Shown here: in pieces, positions 7,733 to 17,617 of the stretch
Layout of the letters: every line of letters begins with the position of its first letter
Position numbering within the stretch: position 1 is the first letter of the stretch
DNA from: Dichomitus squalens LYAD-421 SS1
Taxonomy: Eukaryota > Basidiomycota > Agaricomycetes > Polyporales > Polyporaceae
Assembly (NCBI RefSeq): GCF_000275845.1
Contig: NW_006766922.1
Location: 147,675-191,845, forward strand
DNA length: 44,171 nt
Direction: 5' to 3'
The notes under the pieces: model-generated
What the model saw: the letters and a program-made list of their open reading frames with translations, nothing else
What the model was told of the DNA's origin: nothing
The model's database searches: none
Program-made: the position numbers and the translations under genes

Positions 7733-10686
7733 TTAGGCTACTGGCAAGGAATCGGTGGTGTTTGATGGTACACTAGAACTCGCACTTAGGGTAGAGCCCG
7801 AAACAGATATGGCAGTAGACTGGGAGGCGGATATGGAACTGGAGGCAGTAACGGACGACGTAGCTGAGCTGGCGACGGAGGGGACAACAGATACAGGGAC
7901 CGAAGTTGCTGGCAAAGATGCCGAGGAAACTGGGGAAGAGGACGAGATAGGCACGGATGACACCTGAGATGTCGATGTTGAAAGAGATGTCGATGTTGAA
8001 AGAGATGTCGATGTTGAAAGAGATGTCGATGTTGAAAGAGATGTCGATGTTGAAAGAGATGTCGATGTTGAAAGAGATGTCGATGTTGAAAGAGATGTCG
8101 ATGTTGAAAGAGATGTCGAGAAGGCCGATGAGGCGGACGTCGAAGGCGCAGCAGGGGATGAGGTCGCCGACGATGGGAGAATCACCGTGACATTGGACTG
8201 GAACGCGCTCAGCGCCCAGCTGCCACCACAGGTGCTTAGCGCATCTCCTGAGCAGACGACGCTGCAACTAGAAGAGTCCAGGAGGTCGCCACCTCCGTTC
8301 GCAAAAGAATCACCACCTAGTCGCATAGAAAAGTTAGACGAGAGCTGCATTCTCGGATGAACGAGGCACCCACAGTAACATTCACTGCCAAATTCTATAC
8401 CGGCGATCGAGAAGTTCTGAGAGGAGCACGTCGCTATGCACGAATCGTGCGTCATCTGGTTGTTCGCGGTGTTGAAGCCTGTGAGGGCGCGTGCTGGATT
8501 GTCTGACACACAGCCGACAAAAGACCATCCAGGTGGGAGAATGGTGTCGGGCGGCGGAGGAGGGGGGTTTGAGTTGACAAGGAGGGTAAGGAGCATGGGA
8601 CCACCGCAGATCTCATTGCCTACGACTCGACAATCAGCACTCAAACTAACGGCAATCGACCAGTAGAAGGACGTACTATTCCCAGCACAATGGTTCGTGC
8701 ACTCGTTCCACGTCACCGTCGCATTCGACGCGCCATTCCGCAGCTTGTTATCACAGTAACACTCGTCTGAGAACTCGACGCCAGCCAATGCGAACCCCAG
8801 CGACTGGCAGAACGAAGCGCATGACGCGCGCGTCATATTTGGGCTCGTCGTGGATGCACCGACCAATGCCCGGCCGTTCGTGCCCTCGACGATACACCCA
8901 ACCTCGGACCAGTTGGTCGGAAGCGGGATCTGCGCTGGTATCAGCTGCGGAACGCTCCCGTTGCTCGAGCATTCCGGCCGCGTTCCGGTCCCGTTCCACA
9001 GCGGATTGCAGCCTGGTAGCGACGAGAGCGGAGCGTTGAAGCCGGTTTCCTCGTCAACAATCTCCGTCTCCAGCACACAAGCATCTGCAGACGCCTGATC
9101 CAGCAGGGCAGCGAGAGGCGGACAGTCCCCGACATTCCCAGTCGCGTTCGGACAGTTGTCGATGGCGTTCTGGAGGAGGTCGACGTCCCATCCGTTCGTG
9201 AAATCGCCGTGGTGTCCGTACCCGGTCGTGTCGCCGTTCGCAAGAACCCAGGTACCGTTACCCCAGAAGTCAAACTGGCCGACGGATACATCCATCTCAT
9301 AGAAGAGCGAGACGACGTGGACGGGATGGCTCTCCGGGCAATCGCCGCTATTGTAGTTCTGAATTGGGTAGGCCATGTGTGATGTGTGGTTGGGAGAGTC
9401 GAGATTGACACCATCCCAGCAAGAAGGGAAGAACACCTGGGCGCGCATACCATTCGGGCAGTTGTGGTCGAAGAAGTTCGGCCGCTCGGCCCAGTCGGGG
9501 TCGTTCACGTGGTCATCGCTGTCGTCTAAATGCGCGTGTCAGGACGCGTCGCGAGAGAAGACATGACACATACCCAAACAGACAAAGCTGATGGCTTGTT
9601 GAGCGAAGTCAGACGCGTTGTATGAGCGCCTGCTCGTGTCTCCAGCGATCATCTAAGGTGGCATCTGTCAGTTAACCGTTTCTCTGAGTACGTATGTGCC
9701 TGATGTGTACTAACACGGAGGCCAGGCGGAAACGCCTTAATGGACTCATTCTTTGGGCCCGGTCGCAGGAGGTAGTAGATATTGAAAGACGTCGCTGCAA
9801 TGACATTGTTAGCTTGTGATCAAGTTCTTTTGGGCGACAGGAAAACGGCGCGGAACATGAGATGAGCCGCATTAGAGCTAGCGAGACCAACGTTGTGTGA
9901 GCAGATATCACAACGGGGAGCGTACGCGATTGGGAATCTGCCAAACTTTGTTGCCCACATTACCCTCGCATTACGAGATATCTGCTCTGGAAGCACTCAA
10001 GATCCGCGTGGCCAGTGCCCAAGAATTCTGACCCCGCTGCCACGTCTCAGGAGGTCGCCAAATACGGTATGTAAGGGCACCCAGCCTGAAGTAACTATCG
10101 GAGGCTTTGAAAACCTCCTGATCGGAAAAATCCCCCCTCTGCGTTGTGTCAGACAAGGTATCGGGACGACCGTACGACGAGCCTATATCAAGGCAGACAG
10201 CACCAGATCTTCCGGGATACAGCGCACAAGCCGAACGGCATTCTAGGAAGGTGATACTACGCACGGATTGGAGTGAATAGCCCAGTATTCTGATCTTGAT
10301 GGTACAGTTGAGGCTAAGCGCAAGTCAGAGCTCGTCGGTGTCAATATTAGGACAGGTGCTGTGACTAACTCACCGCCCAGTAGTTGCTCTTGTCTGGTTG
10401 TACGGGAATTGTGGTACAGTTGCTCTGGACGAGATCGGCTGGGTCATACACATCCTTGAACCGGCTTGCGCCCACAACCGAGTGGACGTGTGATCCGATC
10501 TGACGTGCAGGCGGTCAGAGTGCTATACTCCGTCGGGAGGGAAATAAGAGCGACACATACCGCATTGGAGTTGATGACGGGGTCAAGACGGGTCGTGACA
10601 ATCGGTCTAACGTTACCGAAAGCCCAGTGTTGTTCGGCATTGACAGCCAACACGAGCGTAACGAGCGTCGACATAGTGGTACGCAT
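7733..10686 (-). CDS. Secreted DUF1996 + two WSC domain protein, copy B (C-terminally truncated)
   Basis: Eight exons: 10561-10686, 10374-10499, 10265-10313, 9715-9794, 9574-9652, 8677-9525, 8374-8619, 7733-8316; 2139 nt, 712 residues. Layout and splice phases match copy A. A signal peptide (MRTTMSTLVTLVLAVNA) is followed by DUF1996 and two WSC modules (about residues 355-450 and 464-555), then a long Ser/Thr-rich tail. The tail ends SNTTDSLPVA and stops exactly where copies A and C begin WSC3 (SNTT..LPDGW in A). No WSC3 coding remains downstream, so the third domain was lost by deletion or rearrangement. The tail contains an 18-bp minisatellite giving repeated STSLST. Introns 6 and 7 are 57 nt, in frame and stop-free, as in copy A. 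The protein may still be secreted and functional with two WSC domains; expression is unknown. Confidence 0.85.
7967..8119. repeat. 18-bp minisatellite, eight full copies plus a partial
   Basis: The unit ATGTCGATGTTGAAAGAG repeats with an 18-bp period from about 7969, with eight complete copies and a ninth that breaks after ATGTCGA at 8113. Copies are identical by eye. On the minus strand each unit adds six residues (STSLST) to the Ser/Thr linker of copy B without disturbing the frame. Copies A and C have no such array. Confidence 0.95.
9795..10264 (-). other. Long third intron of copy B
   Basis: The intron is 470 nt while the other introns of this gene are 48-62 nt. It is homologous to intron 3 of copy A and at the same codon as the long intron of copy C. 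Confidence 0.75.
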
Positions 10687-10762
10687 AGCTGAGTGGGAAT
10701 TGCAGACGCGATCGACACCGTTCGAGCTGGGTGATGAAGCACCTCCGCACTCAAGCAAAGGA

Positions 10763-10770
10763 CTTTTATA
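10763..10770 (-). promoter_or_regulatory. TATA box of copy B
   Basis: TATAAAAG lies about 78 nt upstream of the ATG on the minus strand, in the same GTACGAGGTATA context as in copy A. Confidence 0.6.
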
Positions 10771-11170
10771 CCTCGTACGGAGAACAGCATCAGCTCGCCT
10801 TGAGCTCTGCGTATACCCCACGAGGATGGGACTCAAAAAGTGTCATTCTGAAAAAGCTAACATCCCGGCATGCACCATGCTGAACGAAGCTCACAAAACC
10901 TTATATCAGTCTTCCCGACATGCGAAAGAGTGAACTTGACATACAGAGAAGTGGCGCTGTGAGAGCATCATTGACCAGACGGTACTTAACCGGGAAAATT
11001 GGCACCTGAGCGAGATCCCTGGTGAGAAAAGAGCGATGGCGAAGGTACGTTGAGCAAACAGACTACTAGATAATCATTCCATATGGGTACGGCCGTGTCA
11101 ATCTCGGCTTCATGAGTTACGAGATGTTGTGCCAGTGGTTGCACACCGTCCCTGGCTGGCGATCGTGGCA

Positions 11171-11922
11171 TAGTACAAGGCGGATATCGCTATAAGACGA
11201 GTTTGGGGTTCCAGAGCTGTCAGCCGGAGTACAGGCCTTCCTCCGCCACTTTGCTGGCTGCCAGATGAGCAGAGGTACCCGTAGTCAGCACGCGCCACTT
11301 ACACGACCATTAAGCGATGATTAATTTACTGACCATGATCTACCTCCAGCTCATGTCTCAAGAATCCGGTGGGTCAGGCTCCAAGACCTCCTCAACAGAC
11401 TGCTCCAGACTCGATAGACTGTTCTAATATGAGCGTCCGGCGTTCGAGAGCAAGCCTCGGAAGTACAACGGCCGCTGGCATCGAAATGTTGAGAGGGACG
11501 GGATTTGCAGGGTCACCAAGCATCAACTAGGACATCGAGTGAAGCAAGGCGACGGCTGGAGTTTCTCGGAGTTGACATATGCTTGACTACATAGGAGCAG
11601 AACAACTGGCCGTCCCAGTCAATCGATTTCGCTGAGGGGAAAGCGGCCACGGCCAGCGGCCGCATATGCCCATCCGCTGGAGATTGGGATAGATTAGATA
11701 AGATCAAGAATACCTCATCGCCGCCACTTCGCTCATCGCAGCCTCATCCCGCTCCATTTACGCGCCCACCTACGTCCTCGACATCTCCTTCTCCACGTCT
11801 GTCGACATTGTGCACCAAATCCCACCACTTCCTCGATACCACATCTCGGAGTGTACTCTGAGGAATTCAGCACCTAGACGTAGACAACACTAGATCAACA
11901 TCGCATCACCGAATTTGGAGTC
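11171..11922. other. Divergent intergenic region between copy B and the HAD phosphatase gene
   Basis: No gene was recognised. The region must hold the 5' end and promoter of the plus-strand HAD gene; pyrimidine-rich sequence occurs near 11720-11830. No clear TATA box was seen. Confidence 0.45.
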
Positions 11923-13506
11923 ATGGCTACGAGTGCAGATTCCGCACCCAAGAGTACCCTCCCATACCCCCCGATTCATAAGGACAAGAAATTTGTCGTC
12001 CTTTCAGACTGGTTGGTCCGTCCTTCTTGTGCCATTGTCCCTGTTTACACCTGATCCTGCTTCATCTCAACTGGTGTTTACTCCGACATACTTTCTCCGC
12101 CTTGTTCTCGATCAGCGGATGCTAACAATATCTCGCCGACCACAGGGATGGGACCATTACGACTCGGGATTCCAACGATTGTGAGTTCTATCACAATACT
12201 TCTTCTGCTGCGTGTCGTCGCTGGTCATCGATATCGATCATCCGTCCGCGACCTCCATCTGACGTCAGTTATGGTTCCTGGAGAGCGCATGATCTACATC
12301 TGTGCATCAGGTTCACGTTCCTTGTGCAAGCGATTTGCGGCCTGCAATGCTCGATGAATGATAATCAGTATGGCTTGAGCTGACCGCGTATCTCAGACAT
12401 GACCGACGAGTTGGGTTTCGGTCCTGAGAAACGCCGACAAGGAAATCTGGATATCTTATCAGGAAAGGTTACCTTCCGGTGAGTTTTGTTCATGCATGCA
12501 GATTGCAGTCGCTGCAACGACGTCCAAATAGTGATGCCTTCCGGGAGATGCTGGAGAGCGTATCGGGAAACGGCCACTCTTTCGACTTTTGCAAGGAGGA
12601 GCTGAAGAAGAGTGAGTATATAAGTCCAGTATTAGCTCAAACGAACGTATGAGACGCCCGATGCCCATCTAACCTTGCTCAATTCGCGCTGGCAGACATC
12701 ACCCTCGATGCAGGCTTCAAGGACTTTCACCGCTACTGCAAGGAACATGATATCCCCATCGTCATCATCTCTAGGTACGCTCCCCGCCCGCTGCGACCCC
12801 CGTTGCCGATCCTTCTCCGATCCCACATGTTCCCATTCATCTCTACCCTAACTCGACTGGCCCACTGACGTAATTGCAGCGGTATGGCCCCCATAATTCG
12901 TGCCGTCCTCTCCAGCCTCATCGGTGAGGAGGACTCAAAGGAAATCGAGATCGTCTCCAACGACGTCGACATCCATGAAGACGGTAGTTGGTCTATCAAA
13001 TATCGGCACCCGACCAGGTACGTGTACTTTTCGTATCTCCCCCCGCGTACTTCTGTAGCCTTGTCGGCTAATAAGGGTTTTGTCAACCATTTAGCGGATT
13101 CGGTCACGACAAGAGCCAGGCCATCCTCCCGTATCGGGAGCTCTCTGACCCACCCCTGATCTTCTTCTTTGGCGATGGCGTTTCCGGTGAGTGCCCATCC
13201 CGCGCCCGCATGCGTACCTCGCTGCCGCCCATTTGGTGTTCCCAGTTTGCCTGTTCTTGCCCTGTCACCGTGCTGACGGATGGCTTACGTTTTCTTCCAA
13301 TAGATATGTCTGCCGCACGGCACGCCGACGTGCTGTTCGTGAAGGAGAAGCCGGGTGGGGACAACGACCTTGCCGCATACTGCAACCGCGAGAAAATTCC
13401 GCACATCCTCTTCGAGGACTTCAGCCACGCGCTCAAGACTGTCAGCGCCATCGTCGAGGGCAGGACGACTCCTAAGGAGGCTCTTGACGTCGGCAAGGCG
13501 CACTGA
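11923..13506 (+). CDS. HAD-superfamily phosphatase, phosphoserine phosphatase/MtnX-like
   Basis: Eight exons: 11923-12011, 12146-12180, 12397-12478, 12532-12611, 12696-12774, 12880-13017, 13095-13186, 13304-13506; 798 nt, 265 residues. HAD motif I is DWDGTITTRDSND (about residues 29-41), split by the first two introns. Motif II is the Ser of VIISSGM, and motif IV is FFFGDGVSDMSAARHADVLF. The enzyme should be a cytosolic Mg-dependent phosphomonoesterase. The fungal subfamily includes proteins annotated as phosphoserine phosphatase-like and, in yeast, a polyol phosphatase; the substrate cannot be told from sequence. Exons 1-2 are required to complete motif I, which supports the start. In intron 3 (12479-12531) a nearer AG would give an intron that is too short; the acceptor CAAATAG restores KVTFRDAFREML. 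All catalytic motifs are present, so it looks functional. Confidence 0.9.
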
Positions 13507-14710
13507 ACTGCGATGCTTTGTCTCTCTCTCTAGCCGTCCAAGACGACGACTAACGGAGGCGAAGAGAGGGATCTAAGTCTCAACGGACCTGTAGGATGAT
13601 GGCGTGCAGAACGAGACGTTGCAGGATCGGAGGGGAAGGGGCCCTGTGTTTGCGTGCGATAGTGCCATGCGTCAGCGGTGCAGTCACCTCATTGGCCACA
13701 GGGGCGTTGTTGTCGTCGAGGCACAATCGGCTAGCAGGATGGAACAGAAGTCAACGAAGCACTGTCAGACGATCGCGGTATCTCGGCGAATGATAATGTT
13801 CTTAGACAGTGTTGCTGTCTCGGAGTGCACAAGCTTCTTCCTGTGTCGCTGTTGTATCTGGCTAGTGCGAGACTTGCTGCAAATTGCCATTATAGCCTTG
13901 GAGCCTCGCTATATCTATGGGGGTAGAAAGGTCATACGAACTTATCGGTAGTGTCGCCGTCGTCGCAGCGGGGACGCCCTACTACCTAATGACAGAGATC
14001 ACGGGCATCATGTAACGGTAGCGGGCAGAGACGCGATTGTCTGGAAGATGATATGGATGATCAGTGCAGTGAACATTCCGGCGGACCGCCCACCCCGTGG
14101 TGCAACGCATCAACAAGGGCGAATTTATTCTTATTGGTACCGAGCCTCTGAACATGGCACTGATAGCGTATCACATAGGGCGTTTACGATGACGTTCTGT
14201 GAAGCCGAGCCTCCTGCTGTAATGCTCGTCGCTGTTTGCATGGATGACGCATTGCATCGGCACAAGTGTATGGGAATATACAATTGTGAAAATGGACACG
14301 ATCTGACCAATATCTCCAACGTGCCCCCCATTTCCTTCGATGAAGGGAAGCGAGCCGATCGTTGAGGCCAGCTGACATACCCGCTCGGCGGAAGCGGGCT
14401 ATAGATTGTTTTTCGTCTGGCAGAAACATAATCAGTGTAGTTCTTAGTTATACTTTCCCATAGGTTTCTTGAGCTTTTAATGTCTCGGAAAATTTCAGGG
14501 CACAGATGAGTAGCATCATTGCAGCTTTTGTGGCTTGGCTTCGAGTGGCGGGCCTCCTAGCGGATGTGTTGCAAATAACGGCAGGGCTTGACAGGGAATG
14601 GAGAGCAGAATCGAAATAATGATCATCTTCCGATCGTTGTTGGGAAGGTGCAAAGCCATGGAACAGACATTGTGTCCCGCACATGATGAAGGCGCTGAGG
14701 GTCGGAGCAG
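13507..14710. other. Intergenic, no gene recognised
   Basis: Contains the 3' UTR of the HAD gene and the upstream region of the aerolysin-like gene. Open frames here are short and motif-free. Confidence 0.5.
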
Positions 14711-14717
14711 TATATAA
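14711..14717 (+). promoter_or_regulatory. TATA box of the aerolysin-like gene
   Basis: TATATAA lies 67 nt upstream of the start codon at 14784, followed by a CACCACACCTATCC stretch typical of a fungal transcription start area. Confidence 0.55.
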
Positions 14718-14783
14718 CGTCTAGGAGTCCGCCCACCACACCTATCCTCATCTACTTTCTCAGCATACAGTGAGTAGCTAGAC

Positions 14784-16011
14784 ATGTCGACTGCGAAGAC
14801 CTCTTGGGAGGACCTTGCCCGCCTGGGCTGGCCCATCAACGAAGTTTACAAGAAGGCTAACGCCTGGCGTGGGGGCACTATGCATGGCATAGGGGACCTT
14901 TCGCTCAACTCAGGCGTGGCTGCCGAGTACCAGTACGTCCCCATTGCGATGTCTGCTACTGCATTGCAGGTAATGCTCATCGAGCTCTGTTCAGGTGGTG
15001 GTCCTACAACACGACCATTGGTGAGCCATACCTCCTCGGCAGGAAGCCTACCTCGATTACGCGTGAGGAGACGGCTTGGAGCTATGACAACACCCACAAC
15101 AACAGCCCTTTCGAGCAGCAGTGGACTGAATCGTGGACCAACTCGAGCTCTGCCACTCTCACGGTCGCTAACGCTAGTATGTACTTGACTTACTGCTTTC
15201 ATGTTTCAAAACATTGACTGGGGTGGGCATGAATCAGCTTCCATTAACCTTAGTAGCCATATCACTATCTATAACGTCGCCTCTTCTGGTTTTGACATCT
15301 CCGTCTCTACGGAGACCTCGTCAAGCGAGACGAAGGAGTCATCTTATAGTGTGTCGAGCACCTGGAACATGGAGTGAGAGTCACTTGACACGCTCGTGTT
15401 CACCTGTTACGCATACTTACCAACCTATCACCTAGCGTCGGTGCGGGCGAGAAGCTGACACTTATCCGCGTCATCACGACCAACAGCGAAGTCGCCGAGT
15501 ATGCACAGGTAAGCCTATCGAATTTCGGATCCTACAGACATTGACTGAACGGTCATCAGGACTTCGGGCTCGAGAATATCAGTAGGGTCGGCAGTAAGTA
15601 CCTTTGTTTACAGAATAACCATGAGAGCTGACCGGGCACTCCGCGACCGGCACCAGCCAAGGGTGATAGGTGCGTATCACGCCCCCCATCCGACTTCTAT
15701 GGCTCACCCCGGACGCCAGGTACAACGGGCATTATTACTGGGGCTTGAACCTCAACTCGCTCCTCAACAATCCTCGTGGACGCTTGAACATACAGGGGAG
15801 CAGCAGGACCGTCACGTACGGCTTCAAGCTCGTGCGCGAGGGCCCCAACGGCCGCACCACGACGCCGCTCCCGGTCGACCTCTACGAGGCGTCCGCCTCC
15901 CAGGTCGCCCAGGCTCCAGTCGGCGTCCTTGCCAGCTGGACTAAGACGATCGAAGAACACGTCGGCACCGCCCCGACGGAGGACATGGTTCCTGGCACTA
16001 AGGAGGAGTAG
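14784..16011 (+). CDS. Putative aerolysin/ETX-MTX2-like beta-pore-forming family protein
   Basis: Seven exons: 14784-14932, 14995-15176, 15238-15373, 15436-15508, 15560-15593, 15657-15669, 15720-16011; 879 nt, 292 residues, phases consistent. There is no signal peptide, as usual for cytosolically stored fungal proteins of this kind. The central part (exons 2-4) has the long Ser/Thr-rich alternating polar/nonpolar pattern seen in the insertion region of aerolysin-type proteins, followed by a beta-strand-rich segment. The N-terminal third contains many aromatic residues and may be the recognition part. No ricin-B or other lectin domain was seen. The family call rests on this pattern and on remembered basidiomycete homologs, not on a search. 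Exon 6 is only 13 nt. A plain beta-sandwich lectin is the main alternative. The gene appears unbroken. Confidence 0.55.
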
Positions 16012-17414
16012 ATGCGCCGAAGAGATGGCGACGTACTAAGGCGTGTACCGTCCGTTGGTCCACACGTGTCTGTTCTGTGTCCGGATGGTGTTGCTGAATA
16101 CTATGTTTGTGATATGGTCTTGACATTTGAGCCAGTCTTCCGGGCTGCGCTAGCGGCTTGGATTGCCGAATCTGCTTGACATTTCTATTTCTCATTTAAC
16201 CTCCGGTTTTCTCGGGAGAAAAAGAATTCAACATTCGAACACAACACGACGGCCGTTCCCGGACAGCCGGAGGTGTGCGGTAGTGCCATATAGTTACTTA
16301 CGTCGCCGCCATGCAAGGCGCATGTCCCTCGGGAGTCCGCAAATAAGCCATCGACCCTTCTCCTCGGAACCATGTCGAGAAGCTGGAAGCCGTCAGCAAG
16401 CCCCAGGCACTGAACGCGCCGTGAATGTATGCATGTTGTGCGCGGATCAAGGTGTCTAGAAGCCTTTCACGACTTACGAATTGTAGACTCCCTGCAACCA
16501 GTTTCACCCTTCGCCGGGATATAAGGCGCCTCGTGGTCTTTCAAGCGAACTGCACGACAGAGTCGCAAGTCTTTGGACGCTGTCAAAGTGCACAAGCGCT
16601 CTCACATCCAGCCCGCGCTTGCCCGCAAACCCTTACTGGACCTGGCGCCCGAAGCAAAACTGCGATCTACATAGATACTTCGACGAGGAGGCTGACAGTC
16701 TCGAGAGCAACCATCATCGCCAGCAAAATGACCGCGTCTCCGAATAGGACGTGCCTGAGCCGCGCTCGGAGAGAATGGTGGCCGCTTTCCTTCCCCAGCT
16801 TCGGTGCCTTGGCGTTCTTCCTCCCCCGGAGGTACGTTCGGGTTGCTAGGTTATGCCAACGGCAAACAGTGACAGAGCTGACGTACCTCGAAGTGAGAAT
16901 CGACTGCGAAGTGATTGTGAGAACGTTGCAAATGGATTCTCAACGGAACGGCTTGCGCAGGCGTGTCGGGCCTTATCGCATTGCAGAATGCATGGTGTCT
17001 TCGGTGCCAATGCAAATTTAGACGCGGCCCACCGCCCAACGTCCAGGATGCTGAAGTCTTCAACGTGTGAAGATGCTGCCGACGTGAGCTCAATGCATAC
17101 GTACCACACATGGCCCAGGGTCGCTTCGTCGTGCAGGAGATGCAGACCCCTTATCGCACGGAAATGCTGCGACCCGAGTGAGTGTCGAGAAATGAGATCA
17201 AACTGGTGTCCGCGAGGCCCTGGTTGCTACGATCTATATCTGTTTCCATACACGGAAAAGACGCTTTGTCAGGTGCGCCGGGGGGGGTCCTGGATGGCAG
17301 GGCACAGGGAGGCCGGAGCGTGTGGACGAGAAGATGGTTCATCCGGAGATGCGCGTCTCCAATCTTGCGCCAATGGGCATGCCATGTCCAGGCGCGTCAC
17401 ACCTCCGCAGGGAG
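16012..17414. other. Intergenic, no gene recognised
   Basis: Two overlapping open frames of just under 200 codons (16425-17021 and 16853-17419) lack motifs, splice structure and coding-like composition. The right end is the promoter of copy C. Confidence 0.45.
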
Positions 17415-17420
17415 TATAAG
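17415..17420 (+). promoter_or_regulatory. TATA-like element and pyrimidine tract upstream of copy C
   Basis: TATAAG lies about 200 nt before the ATG at 17618. Downstream, 17480-17530 is almost pure C/T, a feature common near transcription starts of well-expressed fungal genes. Confidence 0.4.
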
Positions 17421-17617
17421 AAAAGTTGGAGGATGGAAGGCCGCTCCCCATTCCCTTCCACGGCTCCGTGCCTCCGTGCCAGGCTCTCTCCCTCCTCTTT
17501 TCTCCTTCTCCCTCTCGCCCGCCTCGTCTCCCGCTGCCCACCCGGCGACCCGACTTTCTTTTGTCTGACCTCCACACAATCCTTTTCTGAACCGAACCAG
17601 TCCTTACTACACTTGAG

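Larger units (their letters stand above)
7733..11170 (-). repeat. Duplicated segment, unit 2 (copy B with 5' flank)
   Basis: This is the partner of 1715-5340 in the same orientation. Similarity extends from the truncated 3' end of copy B to about 480 bp upstream of its ATG. Confidence 0.7.

Noticed and set aside
7967..8119. CRISPR-like array
   Set aside because: The 18-bp units are contiguous with no spacers and encode protein.
7957..8190. Plus-strand open frame with MSMLKE repeats
   Set aside because: Antisense shadow of the 18-bp minisatellite in copy B.
12479..12501. Splice of the HAD gene at the nearer AG (23-nt intron)
   Set aside because: Too short for a fungal intron; the 53-nt alternative restores the conserved family sequence.
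16425..17419. Two overlapping plus-strand open frames of just under 200 codons
   Set aside because: No motif, no splice structure and coding-unlike composition.
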